Below, in pieces: positions 8,341 to 17,737 of a stretch of 64,000 bases of DNA; the stretch's first letter is position 1; every line of letters begins with the position of its first letter. The stretch covers positions 908,001 through 972,000 of the forward strand of contig NZ_RQHK01000002.1 of NCBI RefSeq assembly GCF_004770475.1. The letters are read 5' to 3'. The translations under genes were made by a program, and so were the position numbers. The notes under the pieces are model-generated. The model worked only from the letters and a program-made list of their open reading frames with translations. It was not told the origin of the DNA and did no database searches. Source of the stretch: Leptospira mtsangambouensis (lineage in GTDB: Bacteria; Spirochaetota; Leptospiria; Leptospirales; Leptospiraceae).

Positions 8341-9216
8341 ATGAAATCTAGCATCCTATTAGACGGTAAAGCGATTTCCGAAAAAATTCGAAATCGAATC
8401 GCAGAAACACTAGCAAAAGCTAAATCCGAAGGCAAAGGAGTTCCGACTCTTGCGACCATCCTAGTTGGGGATAACCCCGCATCCGAAACCTATGTGAACA
8501 TGAAGGTTAAGGCCTGTGAAAAAGTAGGAATGGGTTCTCGTTATGTTCGGATGAAAGAAGAAACAACCACAGAAGAGTTGTTAGCTGAAATTAAAAAACT
8601 GAATGCGGATGATTCAGTGAATGGAATTCTTTTACAACATCCTGTTCCGCATCAAATTGACGAACGTCTGTGTTTTGATGAAATTGCATTAGAAAAGGAC
8701 GTAGATGGTGTCACCACCATTTCCTTTGGAAAACTATCAATGAATAGCGAAGCATATTTTCCCTGCACACCGTATGGGATGGTTCTTTTGCTTCAGGAAT
8801 ACGGAATCGATGTAACTGGTAAACATGCTGTTGTTGTTGGAAGGTCCCCTATTCTTGGAAAACCGATGGCGATTATGCTTACAAACTTAAATGCCACTGT
8901 TACCTTATGTCATTCGAAAACAAAAAATTTACCAGAACTTGTGAAACAAGCTGACATCGTGGTAGGTGCTGTTGGGAAACCAGAATTTATTAAAGCAGAT
9001 TGGATTAAGGAAGGTGCAGTCGTTTTGGATGCTGGTTATAATGTTGGCAACGTTGGCGATATTGAGATCTCCAAGGTAAAAGACAAAGCTTCTTATTATA
9101 CTCCTGTACCTGGTGGTGTTGGTCCGATGACGATCTCAGTTCTATTGCTACAAACCATGTATAGTTTTTTAAATCAATTTTCTCCTAAGTTGGATTCTCA
9201 TGCCTCAAACCGTTAG
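8341..9216 (+). CDS. folD: methylenetetrahydrofolate dehydrogenase/cyclohydrolase
   Basis: This 291-residue bifunctional enzyme interconverts 5,10-methylene-, methenyl- and 10-formyl-tetrahydrofolate, supplying one-carbon units for purines and formyl-Met. Diagnostic residues are present: YVNMK with the catalytic Lys, the QHPVP segment, KDVDGV, FPCTPYG, the NADP-binding stretch GRSPILGKPMA, and the family end motif PVPGGVGPMT. The length is normal. It is the first gene of a tightly packed plus-strand run: the next gene overlaps it by 17 bases, followed by cysS, rlmB and a lipase-like gene, also overlapping. The start ATG at 8341 is the only sensible one. Confidence 0.96.
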   Translation: MKSSILLDGKAISEKIRNRIAETLAKAKSEGKGVPTLATILVGDNPASETYVNMKVKACEKVGMGSRYVRMKEETTTEELLAEIKKLNADDSVNGILLQHPVPHQIDERLCFDEIALEKDVDGVTTISFGKLSMNSEAYFPCTPYGMVLLLQEYGIDVTGKHAVVVGRSPILGKPMAIMLTNLNATVTLCHSKTKNLPELVKQADIVVGAVGKPEFIKADWIKEGAVVLDAGYNVGNVGDIEISKVKDKASYYTPVPGGVGPMTISVLLLQTMYSFLNQFSPKLDSHASNR

Positions 9217-10168
9217 TTTTGACGAATGTTTTCAAACGGTTCCAAAACTAGACCCACCATCGGACTTGGATAGTTTCTGGAAAGCAGGGATAGTCGAATT
9301 AAAAAAAGTTCCGATCAAAGCAACATACAAAACTGTTTTGAAAGGATCGTTTATTTGGGAATCTCTCAATGATATTAGTTTTCAAAGTATCGACAATCAC
9401 GTGTTACATGGAAAACTAGCAATCCCTCGAAAAAGAGGAAACAGGCCCGTTGTTGTTTACTTTCATGACTATTTAGCTGTTCCAGAAGAAATTCAAAAAG
9501 GATATTCCGATTTGGGTGTGGCCCAACTTCATATCACCTTACGCGGGCATGGTGAGGAAATGGTTCATGCTCCCCTTGACCCAACGACTGGAAAGGCACC
9601 CATTGGTTGGACGCCTAATTATTTTGCTCATGGACTCGATCAAAAAGAAGATTTTTACATGCGCAAACTTTACTTGGACGTAATTCGAACAATTGAGTTT
9701 TTGCGTTTGACCGACGGGATTGACGGAGACCAAATCATTTTACATGGAAAATCATTAGGTTCTGCCTTATCTGTATTTGGTGCAGCCTATTCCGATCGAA
9801 TCAAAGGATTGATTCTCGAAACACCATCTTTTTGTTATATTGATAAGGACCAAATTTCTCTAAAGGGGAATCCTTGGATTCGTGAACTCACTCCCTTTTT
9901 AGAAAAAAGGGCCACTAAAAAAGTAGATTATAAAAAAGAACTGGCTTATTTCGATGCTTTGAACTTTGCCAAAAAAATCAAAATCCCTGCTCTTTTTTCG
10001 TGTGGAATGGAAGATGTGATCTCTCATCCAAAATCCACCTTTGCTTTGTTTAATCATATGAATTGTGATAAACGTATGCAGTTGTATCCAACGGAAGGAA
10101 ATGAAGCTGGAAAAGACAAACAACCCCAAGCCAATTTGGAATTTGTTAAAGAAATTTTTGCTTTATGA
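9200..10168 (+). CDS. AXE1-like alpha/beta hydrolase with altered catalytic triad
   Basis: This 322-residue cytoplasmic protein resembles the acetyl xylan esterase/cephalosporin C deacetylase family: an N-terminal PPSDLDSFW segment, then a hydrolase core with RGHGEE, the nucleophile elbow GKSLG (Ser185), and CGMEDVISHP with the expected acid Asp272. In the family the catalytic His lies in a C-terminal GHE motif. Here the equivalent stretch reads EGNEAG (Asn301), so the usual His is missing. The enzyme may use another His, act on an easier ester, or be non-catalytic. The gene overlaps folD by 17 bases and cysS by 4 (ATGA), which points to coupled expression with housekeeping genes. The substrate is unknown. 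Confidence 0.78.
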   Translation: MPQTVSFDECFQTVPKLDPPSDLDSFWKAGIVELKKVPIKATYKTVLKGSFIWESLNDISFQSIDNHVLHGKLAIPRKRGNRPVVVYFHDYLAVPEEIQKGYSDLGVAQLHITLRGHGEEMVHAPLDPTTGKAPIGWTPNYFAHGLDQKEDFYMRKLYLDVIRTIEFLRLTDGIDGDQIILHGKSLGSALSVFGAAYSDRIKGLILETPSFCYIDKDQISLKGNPWIRELTPFLEKRATKKVDYKKELAYFDALNFAKKIKIPALFSCGMEDVISHPKSTFALFNHMNCDKRMQLYPTEGNEAGKDKQPQANLEFVKEIFAL

Positions 10169-11622
10169 CAGTAGTTCCCTTTGTATTTCAGAATTCGAAA
10201 TCAGGAAAAAAAGAATCTTTTTTACCGAAAGATCCTTTGAATGTAAGTATCTATTCTTGTGGGCCAACTGTTTATAATTTTGCTCATATCGGAAATATTC
10301 GTTCGTTTCTGTTTGTCGATGTTCTTCGCCGTTCTTTACTGCTCGGTGGATATAAGCTCAACCAATCTATGAACATCACAGACATTGATGACAAAATTAT
10401 CAATGAATCGATCAAAAGAAACATTTCCGTCGAAGAATTTACAAAACCATGGACCGAGGCTTTTTTTAAAGATTTGGAAACTCTCCATGTTCAGAAATTA
10501 GAACATTATCCAAAAGCCACTGAATCCATTGAAGACATGGTAGGACTTGTTGAAACACTTCAGAAGAACGGCCTTGTTTACGAAAAGGATGGGAGTTTAT
10601 ATTTTTCCATTCAAAAATTTAGCCGTTATGGGGAACTTTCAAAAATCGATGTTTCCGGGATGAAGTCTGGAGTTCGATACGATGCAGATGAATATGAAAA
10701 GGATGATGTTCGTGATTTTGTCCTTTGGAAAAACCAAAAGAACGAAGAAGAAAAATGTTGGCATACGAAAATTGGAACGGGACGTCCTGGTTGGCATTTA
10801 GAATGTTCCGCCATGATACGCAAAGTGTATGGTTCAGGCGTTGACATTCATACCGGCGGGATTGACCTCCTCTTTCCCCATCATGAAAATGAAGCAGCTC
10901 AAAGTTACGGGGCTTATCCAAACGAAGAGTTTGTTGGGGTATGGTTACATTGTGAACATCTCCTTGTGGATGGAGAGAAAATGTCTAAAAGTAAAGGAAA
11001 TTTTTATACCTTACGAGACATTTTGGAGAAAGGATATGATCCAAATGCCATTCGTTACCATTTGATTTCAGCACATTACAGAAGTAAGTTGAACTTTTCT
11101 TTGAGCAAATTGGAAGAATCCAAAACTGCAATGGAAAGAATTCAAAATACTATTTATAGAATATTGGATGCAGGGAAATTATGGGACGAGGTTCCAAAAT
11201 CTTCAAAAGATTATGATTTTTCTGTTCCCGAATTACAGAAACTAAATTTGGAGTTTTTGAGTTCTTTAGCAGATGACTTGAATGTTCCCAAAGCACTTGC
11301 TTCTGTTTTTGAACTCGTAAGGATTGTGAACCAGTTTTTGGATTCAAATACGAAAGTTTTTGATTCTTTATTTTTAAAAGAAGCGCTATTATTGTTTTTG
11401 AAAACGAATGAACTCTTTGCTGTTTTTTCCTTTGAGAAAAAAATCCAGTCTTTAGATGGAATTGCTGAAGAGTGGATTTTGGAACAAATAGAAGCCAGAA
11501 AAACCGCAAAACAAAACAAAGATTTCTCTACTGCCGACAAAATTCGTAAAGAGTTGGAAGAAAAAGGAATCCTTCTCGCTGACACAAAAGAAGGAAAAAC
11601 CACATGGAAAAAAGCCCAGTAG
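10165..11622 (+). CDS. cysS: cysteine--tRNA ligase
   Basis: This 485-residue class I synthetase charges tRNA-Cys. It shows the Zn-binding Cys and ATP-binding HIGH-type motif in CGPTVYNFAHIGN (around residues 28-40), the second zinc-site segment GWHLECSAM, the HTGGIDLLFPHHENE block that is specific to CysRS, and KMSKSKGN at about residues 272-279. A helical C-terminal domain completes the usual length. The start ATG at 10165 overlaps the stop of the hydrolase gene (ATGA), and the end overlaps rlmB by 19 bases. All parts expected for an active enzyme are present. Confidence 0.96.
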   Translation: MTVVPFVFQNSKSGKKESFLPKDPLNVSIYSCGPTVYNFAHIGNIRSFLFVDVLRRSLLLGGYKLNQSMNITDIDDKIINESIKRNISVEEFTKPWTEAFFKDLETLHVQKLEHYPKATESIEDMVGLVETLQKNGLVYEKDGSLYFSIQKFSRYGELSKIDVSGMKSGVRYDADEYEKDDVRDFVLWKNQKNEEEKCWHTKIGTGRPGWHLECSAMIRKVYGSGVDIHTGGIDLLFPHHENEAAQSYGAYPNEEFVGVWLHCEHLLVDGEKMSKSKGNFYTLRDILEKGYDPNAIRYHLISAHYRSKLNFSLSKLEESKTAMERIQNTIYRILDAGKLWDEVPKSSKDYDFSVPELQKLNLEFLSSLADDLNVPKALASVFELVRIVNQFLDSNTKVFDSLFLKEALLLFLKTNELFAVFSFEKKIQSLDGIAEEWILEQIEARKTAKQNKDFSTADKIRKELEEKGILLADTKEGKTTWKKAQ

Positions 11623-12377
11623 AAATACTTTTTGGTAAAAGAAATTTTTACGAATTTTTAGAATCTTTGGAACAGATGGCTCCGGAACGCGGTGTAAAAA
11701 CCATTCGAGAAGTCATTGTCAAAGATTCAATGGGAAATGAAGAGAAACAAAGAATCCGGGGTTACATTCCTAATTCAGTAAAGTTTACAACGGTTTCCAC
11801 GAGAGAACTTGATCGTATTGCCTCAGATAAAAACCACCAAGGTTATGTTATCATTCGTACAAAACAAAAATCGTTTTCGTCACTTGGGTTTGAACAATTT
11901 AAACAGAATGTAGAGGCTGGCGAAGGCCCAATTCTCATTTTGGATCGTATCCAAGACCCTGGGAATCTTGGGAATATTCTGAGAACTGCTGAATGTATGG
12001 GCGTGAAACATGTGTTAATGTCCGATCGAGATACTTCGCCAATTACTCCTGTTGTAGAAAAGGTTTCTGCGGGAGCGGTCCATCATTTACAAATCTACCG
12101 AGTTGCTAACTTGATGCACGGGATGGAATTTTTGAAAAAAAATGAATACTGGATTCTTGCCACCGATGAGGAAGGTGAAGAAGCTATTTGGGAAACTTTG
12201 CCTGATGCATCTCAAATGGCGGTCATTATGGGGAATGAAGGTGAAGGTGTTAAACGATTGTTATTAGAAGAAGCAGATTATGTTGCAAGGATCCCACTTT
12301 TTGGTTCCGTAACATCTTTAAATGTAGTGGTTGCTTGCGGAATCACTTTGGATCGGGTACAAAATGTTTCGCGTTAG
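11604..12377 (+). CDS. rlmB: TrmH/RlmB-type 23S rRNA 2'-O-methyltransferase
   Basis: This 257-residue SPOUT methyltransferase has a short N-terminal RNA-binding substrate domain (residues 1-95, beginning MEKSPVEILFGKRNFYEFL) and a C-terminal knotted domain. Motif 1 is GNLGNILRTAE, motif 2 is IMGNEGEGV and motif 3 is IPLFGSVTSLNV. The pattern fits RlmB, which methylates a conserved guanosine in the 23S rRNA peptidyl-transferase region; a TrmH-type tRNA enzyme is the alternative. It follows cysS with a 19-base overlap, a gene order seen in many bacteria, which supports RlmB. The C-terminus overlaps the next gene by 14 bases. Confidence 0.88.
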   Translation: MEKSPVEILFGKRNFYEFLESLEQMAPERGVKTIREVIVKDSMGNEEKQRIRGYIPNSVKFTTVSTRELDRIASDKNHQGYVIIRTKQKSFSSLGFEQFKQNVEAGEGPILILDRIQDPGNLGNILRTAECMGVKHVLMSDRDTSPITPVVEKVSAGAVHHLQIYRVANLMHGMEFLKKNEYWILATDEEGEEAIWETLPDASQMAVIMGNEGEGVKRLLLEEADYVARIPLFGSVTSLNVVVACGITLDRVQNVSR

Positions 12378-13467
12378 GCGAAATATTATTTTTTTTGTTT
12401 TAAATCTTTTGATTGGAACTTTCGTATTTCCATCTTGTATTTACGACTTCTATCGAAAGGAATTTGTCTCCGAAGAGAAAAAAAATGACGAAGCGCTTTT
12501 ACTCGCTCTTCTTGGCCTTCTGCCCAATCCCAACCAAAAGTTATATGGTTTTTTCCCTGGTTTTTCTCGGAACTTATCCGATTCACAATTTATATCTTCT
12601 GAGTTTTTCCCCAAGTCCGGAAAAAAAAAGATCGTTTTGATTCATGGCTGGAATCCTGCTGAAAGAGATTCTGATCCCATTACAAACGATGAGAAAAAAA
12701 TTCAAAATATAAAAAATACATTTTCCAATGGACTGATTCACTTCCAAGAAGGCAGGGCCTCAGCAAACAGTGACTTTGATTTCTATGTATATACTTACCG
12801 AACTTCCAATAGCATTTTAATCAATGGCAAACAATTTTTTAATACGTTACGATTGAATTTTAATGATTCAGATCAGGTTTATATTGTAGCCCATTCTATG
12901 GGAGGCCTTGTGACTCGAGTGGCTTTATCTCCTGACACTGGAAACCTTCCTTTTGTTCGGTTAGTTGTCACTCTGGCAAGCCCGCAATTTGGATCTCCCT
13001 TTGCAACTCCCAGTTTTTTAGCAAGTAACCCTTTTTTAAATGACCTTGGAAATTACCTTGTGGGAACTCAAGGTGGATCCGAACTGGGATATACCAACCA
13101 AGGTGTGGGGCAATCCAATTTGAATGGGGCTGAGAATCTTGTCCTTGATGTGATCAACCAATCATATTTGAACTACAACATAAATGGAAAGTTTGTCAGT
13201 TTTGCCGGAGTAATGAGCGGTTGTAATGATGGAGAAACTTTTTATTATAATACTGGGTGTACGATTTTATCGAATGCAGGGTTTACTCAATCAGATGGAA
13301 TTGTTCCTCGAAATAGTGCAAGGCTCGGAAATTTATCCTACAAACAAATTGATATAGCCGATTGTGATCATTCTATGATGGCTTTCCAAACCGTTGACCC
13401 AAATAATTCAAAAAGTATAAATCTATTCACACAGGTGATCACAGAAATTCGAAATTCTCCTTACTAA
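12364..13467 (+). CDS. lipase-like alpha/beta hydrolase lipoprotein
   Basis: I take ATG 12364 as the start (367 residues) because it directly precedes a signal sequence, MFRVRRNIIFFVLN, ending at a possible spirochaete lipobox FPSC (Cys25). An upstream in-frame TTG at 12331 would put 11 residues before this and is less likely. The mature protein has an alpha/beta hydrolase fold: oxyanion region VLIHGWNP, nucleophile AHSMGG (Ser178), then LASPQFGSP, an acid in QSDGIVPRNS and a likely catalytic His in DCDHSMM. This matches extracytoplasmic triacylglycerol lipases and PGAP1-like esterases. It overlaps rlmB by 14 bases and ends the plus-strand run. The substrate is not readable from the sequence. 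Confidence 0.78.
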   Translation: MFRVRRNIIFFVLNLLIGTFVFPSCIYDFYRKEFVSEEKKNDEALLLALLGLLPNPNQKLYGFFPGFSRNLSDSQFISSEFFPKSGKKKIVLIHGWNPAERDSDPITNDEKKIQNIKNTFSNGLIHFQEGRASANSDFDFYVYTYRTSNSILINGKQFFNTLRLNFNDSDQVYIVAHSMGGLVTRVALSPDTGNLPFVRLVVTLASPQFGSPFATPSFLASNPFLNDLGNYLVGTQGGSELGYTNQGVGQSNLNGAENLVLDVINQSYLNYNINGKFVSFAGVMSGCNDGETFYYNTGCTILSNAGFTQSDGIVPRNSARLGNLSYKQIDIADCDHSMMAFQTVDPNNSKSINLFTQVITEIRNSPY

Positions 13468-13473
13468 GGAGAA
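13455..13473. terminator. short hairpin at convergent gene ends
   Basis: TTCTCCTTA (13455-13463) and TAAGGAGAA (13465-13473) form a perfect 9-bp inverted repeat that includes the lipase-like stop codon. It lies between two convergent genes and is followed by ATATTTT. The 1-base spacer means the inner pairs must open to form a loop. It may act in both directions. Confidence 0.45.
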
Positions 13474-13478
13474 ATATT

Positions 13479-15215
13479 TTATTTGATTTCGTTCTTTTGT
13501 AAAGATTTGAGAGAAAGATATAATCCAATTAGTCCCAAAAGGAATACCAAAAACCCCAAGATGAATAAACCTTCGTTCCATAACAAACACTGGACTGTAT
13601 AGAGACCACCAAAAACAAAAAAAAGACCAGAAATGGTTCCAACAAGAGAAACAAACAATTCATTTGGGTAAATGATTTGTTCGCGATTCTTTTCCGTAAC
13701 AAATAGTCCCTTCCAAAAAAAATAAGGAGGTTTGGTTCGGTCATAAAACTGAAACAATACATTCCTATCTGTATTTGGCAAAAAGTAAGTTGATACAATG
13801 AGTAAGATAGCGGATGAACCTGCCGTGCATAAAATGGAATAAGGAAATCCAATTTTTAAGTACACAGAAAAGAGTAAGTATAAAATAGGAGAAAGGATGA
13901 ATGCAAAAATTTCTGTCCAAGCAGAAATTCTCCAAAAAAACCATCTTGCAATTAAAATAAACCCAATACCAGAAGATGCTTCCAATAAAAAAACCCAGGC
14001 ACCTTTTATCGTATCCATTCCATAAACTGCCAAAAAATAAGAACAAACGGCTGTTATAATTTGAATTCCATACGAAACTTTTAAATAATATGAATCCGAC
14101 CTTCCTTTTTGTAACATTGGTTTCCAGAGGTCATTTACTAAATAAGATGCGCCCCAATTCAAATGGGTGGCGAGTGTGGAAAGATAAGCTGCAAGAAATG
14201 CACTCAGCATGAGTCCCATCATTCCATTTGGCATTCCTTCTTGTAAAACCATCAGAAACCCTTTTCCACTTTCTACTTCGGTAAGATTGGGATATAAAAC
14301 AATGGATACTAATGCGACTAGAATCCATGGCCATGGACGAACAAAATAATGCGCAACAACAAACCAAAGAGAACCTTTTAAAGCAGCATTTTCATCTTTG
14401 GTAGCCAAAATTCGCTGAGCAATATATCCTCCCCCTCCCGGCTCCGAACCTGGATACCAACTAGACCACCAAAGAACTGTTAGTAGAATTAAAAAATGGT
14501 CCCAAGGCAAACTTCCTTCTAAACCATTAGGAAAAAAAAGAATTTTGTTTCCATTTAGTTTCGATTTTAAGCCTTCCAGACCCCCAATAGTTGGTAGATT
14601 TATGGCGTAATAAGCAAAAAGAATACAACCGAACCAAGCTAAAAAAAACTGGAATACATCAATGTAGGATATTCCTCTGAGACCGGCTATTGAAGTGTAA
14701 AAAACACCAAATAACAATAAATAGATGAGAATATGAGAAGAAGTCATTGTTGGGAAAAAAACTGGAATAATTTTTAGCATCGCCAAATTGACCCAACCAA
14801 GAATGACTAGGTTGAGTAAAAAACCAATGACGAAGGCTTTAAATCCTCTTAGAAAATCTGCTTCTTTTCCGCTGTATCGAAGTCCAATGAGTTCTAAATC
14901 GGTAGATGCACCAGAACGTTTCCATAATCTAGAAAAAAAGAATACGGTAATAAATCCACCAACAGCCATATACCACCAGATCCAGTTTCCAGCAATCCCT
15001 TGCCCCCTTATAATCTCTGTTACAGCAAGAGGAGTGTCTGCCGCAAAAGTGGTGGCAACCATTGCAGTCCCAGCAACAAACCAAGATAAACTGCCTTCTG
15101 CTTGAAAATATTCTTTTGTGGATTTTTGTTTGGATCTAAAACAAAAAAGAAGAAGGAGAATGATTACAAATGGGAAAAGAAAAAAAACAAAATCAAGTGA
15201 ATGGAAGGAAATCAT
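13479..15215 (-). CDS. sodium:solute symporter (SSS family)
   Basis: This 578-residue protein has about 13-15 membrane spans. The N-terminal region after the first span (KEYFQAEGSLSWFVAGTAMVATTFAADTP) has the SSS pattern of a Ser/Ala-rich TM2 involved in Na+ binding. It continues with GLRGISYIDVFQ, typical of the SSS core, and a long hydrophobic C-terminus. SSS carriers import sugars, amino acids, vitamins or anions with Na+; the substrate is undefined here. Its ATG overlaps the hisF stop (ATGA at 15212-15215), so it is translationally coupled to histidine synthesis and is the last gene of the lptD operon. Confidence 0.86.
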   Translation of the reverse strand: MISFHSLDFVFFLFPFVIILLLLFCFRSKQKSTKEYFQAEGSLSWFVAGTAMVATTFAADTPLAVTEIIRGQGIAGNWIWWYMAVGGFITVFFFSRLWKRSGASTDLELIGLRYSGKEADFLRGFKAFVIGFLLNLVILGWVNLAMLKIIPVFFPTMTSSHILIYLLLFGVFYTSIAGLRGISYIDVFQFFLAWFGCILFAYYAINLPTIGGLEGLKSKLNGNKILFFPNGLEGSLPWDHFLILLTVLWWSSWYPGSEPGGGGYIAQRILATKDENAALKGSLWFVVAHYFVRPWPWILVALVSIVLYPNLTEVESGKGFLMVLQEGMPNGMMGLMLSAFLAAYLSTLATHLNWGASYLVNDLWKPMLQKGRSDSYYLKVSYGIQIITAVCSYFLAVYGMDTIKGAWVFLLEASSGIGFILIARWFFWRISAWTEIFAFILSPILYLLFSVYLKIGFPYSILCTAGSSAILLIVSTYFLPNTDRNVLFQFYDRTKPPYFFWKGLFVTEKNREQIIYPNELFVSLVGTISGLFFVFGGLYTVQCLLWNEGLFILGFLVFLLGLIGLYLSLKSLQKNEIK

Positions 15216-15979
15216 AATCTCACTTTGATTCCCATCTCTTTCATTGTTTGTTTAGTTTCTTGGATCGAAAATTCTCCAAAATGAAAAATAGAAGCAGCTA
15301 GTACTGCATCTGCTCCCCCTCGGAGAATGACTTCTGCCATATGTTCCGGATTTCCTGCACCACCGGATGCAATGATCGGGATGGATAGATTGGATGTAAA
15401 AGATTTCATAAGTGTGATATCAAATCCATCTTTGGTACCATCTTTGTCCATTGAAGTTAGTAAAATTTCACCAGCACCCATTTCAAAAGCTTCCCTACCC
15501 CAATCCAATGCCTCTCTACCAGTTTCTATGCGTCCACCATTGAGATATACTTCGTATCGTTTGCGTTCGGGATGAAATTTGACATCGATCGCACAGACAA
15601 TACATTGGGATCCGTAAATTTCACTAGAATCTTTCAGTAGTTTTGGATTTTGAAAAGCGCTTGTATTAATTGAAACTTTGTCAGCTCCTTTGTTTAAAAC
15701 TGCTTTCACATCTTCTATGGTACGAATTCCTCCACCTACTGTGAACGGAATAAAGAGTCGATTTGCCACCTGCTCCACCAAATGGAGAAGGATATCTCGT
15801 TTATCAGAAGAAGCAGTAATGTCCAAAAAACAGAGTTCGTCTGCTTTGTTTTCTTCGTAAGCGACTGCGCAGGAGACCGGGTCACCTGCATCAATTAGGT
15901 TAACAAATTGAACACCTTTGACAACCCTTCCTCCTTTGATATCCAAACAAGGAATGACTCTTTTGGTAAGCTCATCCAT
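15212..15979 (-). CDS. hisF: imidazole glycerol phosphate synthase, cyclase subunit
   Basis: This 255-residue (beta/alpha)8 barrel converts PRFAR plus ammonia from HisH into imidazole-glycerol phosphate and AICAR in histidine synthesis. The expected residues are there: [18 protein letters not shown] with catalytic Asp near residue 11, the central CAIDVK Asp near 130, the phosphate-binding repeats TVGGGI and IIASGGAGN, and [10 protein letters not shown]. The length is exactly typical. It starts one base after gatA ends (15981) and overlaps the symporter. The partner hisH and other his genes are not in the window. Confidence 0.96.
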   Translation of the reverse strand: MDELTKRVIPCLDIKGGRVVKGVQFVNLIDAGDPVSCAVAYEENKADELCFLDITASSDKRDILLHLVEQVANRLFIPFTVGGGIRTIEDVKAVLNKGADKVSINTSAFQNPKLLKDSSEIYGSQCIVCAIDVKFHPERKRYEVYLNGGRIETGREALDWGREAFEMGAGEILLTSMDKDGTKDGFDITLMKSFTSNLSIPIIASGGAGNPEHMAEVILRGGADAVLAASIFHFGEFSIQETKQTMKEMGIKVRL

Positions 15980-15980
15980 G

Positions 15981-17447
15981 TTAGATGATCTCGGTAGGAA
16001 GAGGTAGTTTGCAGATTTCTAATTCAGAAACCGATTTGGCATAACTTAGAAGTTTTGATTCATCAAAATGTGAAGAAGTAATTTGTAAACCAATGGGAAG
16101 GTTTCCTGAATCCAATCCTGCAGGACAACTGATGGCAGGGACTCCAGCTAAGTTAACTGAAGTGGTAAGGATATCCGCTTGGTACATTTGGATTGGATCT
16201 TTGGTTTTTTCCCCTACTTTGAATGCTGTCGTCGGTGAGGTTGGTTGAAAAATAATATCGACTGACTTAAAGAATTCTGCATATTGTTTGCGAATGAGAA
16301 CTCTTGCTTTTTGAGCTTTTCCGTAATACGCATCATAATAACCAGAACTTAAAGAAAAAGTGCCGAGTAGAATTCGGCGTTTGACTTCTGGACCAAATCC
16401 TTGAGTTCTAGATTCAGAATATAAATCATCCAATTTACCTGCGCCTTCTTTTCTTAATCCATATCGAATTCCATCAAAACGACTTAGGTTGGAAGAACAT
16501 TCTGCAGTAGCGATTAAATAATAAACTGGAATTGCATACTTTAATAAAGAAAAATCAAGTGGAACAAGAATTGCCCCCTTCGATTCAATTTCTTTTAATA
16601 TATCCGTATAACGTTTGTTTACATCTGGTGAAAAATTGAATTCTTCCGTTTTCATCACACCAATTCGTTTCCCTTTCCAATCAATGGAAGAAACTGAATT
16701 TGTTTCAAAGGAATCTACTTTTGCAGTCGTTTGGTCTTTGTGATCCAATCCAGAAATAATCTCTAATAAGTCTGCAATCCCTTGTAAATCATTTGAAAAA
16801 GGTCCAATTTGGTCGAGGCTAGAAGCATAAGCCACAAGTCCGTATCTGGAAACACGACCATATGTAGGTTTTAAACCCCAGATTCCACAGAGTGCCGCAG
16901 GTTGTCGGATGGAACCTCCCGTATCGGAGCCGAGAGAAACCGGTAACATAGAAGCTGCCACAGCCGCCGCAGAACCGCCGCTAGATCCACCTGGGATTCT
17001 GTTTGTATCAAAAGGATTTCTTGTTGTTTGGAAGGCACTGTTTTCTGTAGAGGAACCCATGGCAAACTCATCCATATTAAGCCTAGGAAACAAAACAAAA
17101 CCTTTTTCTTTTAGCTTTTGAATGACTGATGCATCGTATGGTGAACGAAAGTTTTCTAAAATATGAGAAGAACAAGAAGTAATTTCACCAGTAATACAGA
17201 TATTATCTTTGATTCCAATGGGAATTCCATCGAATTCGGAAAGTAACTTTCCTGCTTTTCTTCGATTGTCGCTTTCTTCAGCATGGGCTAAAATTCGTTC
17301 CTTATTGAATTCTAAAAAAGCTTTCACCTTTGCATCTGTTGATTCAATTCGTTTGATATAAGCTAATACTAGTTCTTTGGAACTAATACTTCCATCATTA
17401 AGTTTTGTTTTGATCTCAGAATAAGTGAGAAAAATTAAGTCTTTCAT
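15981..17447 (-). CDS. gatA: aspartyl/glutamyl-tRNA amidotransferase subunit A
   Basis: This 488-residue amidase-signature enzyme releases ammonia from glutamine to amidate mischarged Glu-tRNA-Gln (or Asp-tRNA-Asn). The Ser-cisSer-Lys triad is visible: Lys in [10 protein letters not shown], the amidase signature [12 protein letters not shown], and the nucleophile region [17 protein letters not shown]. The length is typical. Its ATG overlaps the stop of gatC (ATGA at 17444-17447). GatB is not in this window, so the operon supplies only two of three subunits. The presence of asnS nearby makes Gln-tRNA formation the likely essential role. Confidence 0.96.
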   Translation of the reverse strand: MKDLIFLTYSEIKTKLNDGSISSKELVLAYIKRIESTDAKVKAFLEFNKERILAHAEESDNRRKAGKLLSEFDGIPIGIKDNICITGEITSCSSHILENFRSPYDASVIQKLKEKGFVLFPRLNMDEFAMGSSTENSAFQTTRNPFDTNRIPGGSSGGSAAAVAASMLPVSLGSDTGGSIRQPAALCGIWGLKPTYGRVSRYGLVAYASSLDQIGPFSNDLQGIADLLEIISGLDHKDQTTAKVDSFETNSVSSIDWKGKRIGVMKTEEFNFSPDVNKRYTDILKEIESKGAILVPLDFSLLKYAIPVYYLIATAECSSNLSRFDGIRYGLRKEGAGKLDDLYSESRTQGFGPEVKRRILLGTFSLSSGYYDAYYGKAQKARVLIRKQYAEFFKSVDIIFQPTSPTTAFKVGEKTKDPIQMYQADILTTSVNLAGVPAISCPAGLDSGNLPIGLQITSSHFDESKLLSYAKSVSELEICKLPLPTEII

Positions 17448-17728
17448 GTTTCAATCACCTTTGGAACCACAACATATCCATTTTCATAAGCAGGAGCAAT
17501 TTTTGCTAAATCGTCCCTTTTTAAACCGTTTTCAGCTAAATCTTTTCTTAATTCATAAAAGATTTGTTCATAAATTTCATCATCACCTACACTGGAAGTG
17601 TCTAGGTTTTTGATTTCGTCCACATATTGTACAATCCGAGAAAAGTCACCTAACATGGAAGATACTTCGGCATCATCAATGTTAAGTTTTGCCAAATTAG
17701 CAATGTTTTTTAATTCTTTTTCATCCAT
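17444..17728 (-). CDS. gatC: aspartyl/glutamyl-tRNA amidotransferase subunit C
   Basis: This 94-residue small subunit stabilises GatA and helps it bind GatB. The family start pattern is clear in [18 protein letters not shown], and the C-terminal segment about [20 protein letters not shown] fits GatC, where it normally runs into a 'VPKVIE' end, which is present here. It overlaps gatA by 4 bases and begins 9 bases after the sugar transferase gene ends, so the two subunits are made together. Confidence 0.92.
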   Translation of the reverse strand: MDEKELKNIANLAKLNIDDAEVSSMLGDFSRIVQYVDEIKNLDTSSVGDDEIYEQIFYELRKDLAENGLKRDDLAKIAPAYENGYVVVPKVIET

Positions 17729-17737
17729 AAGTTTTCC

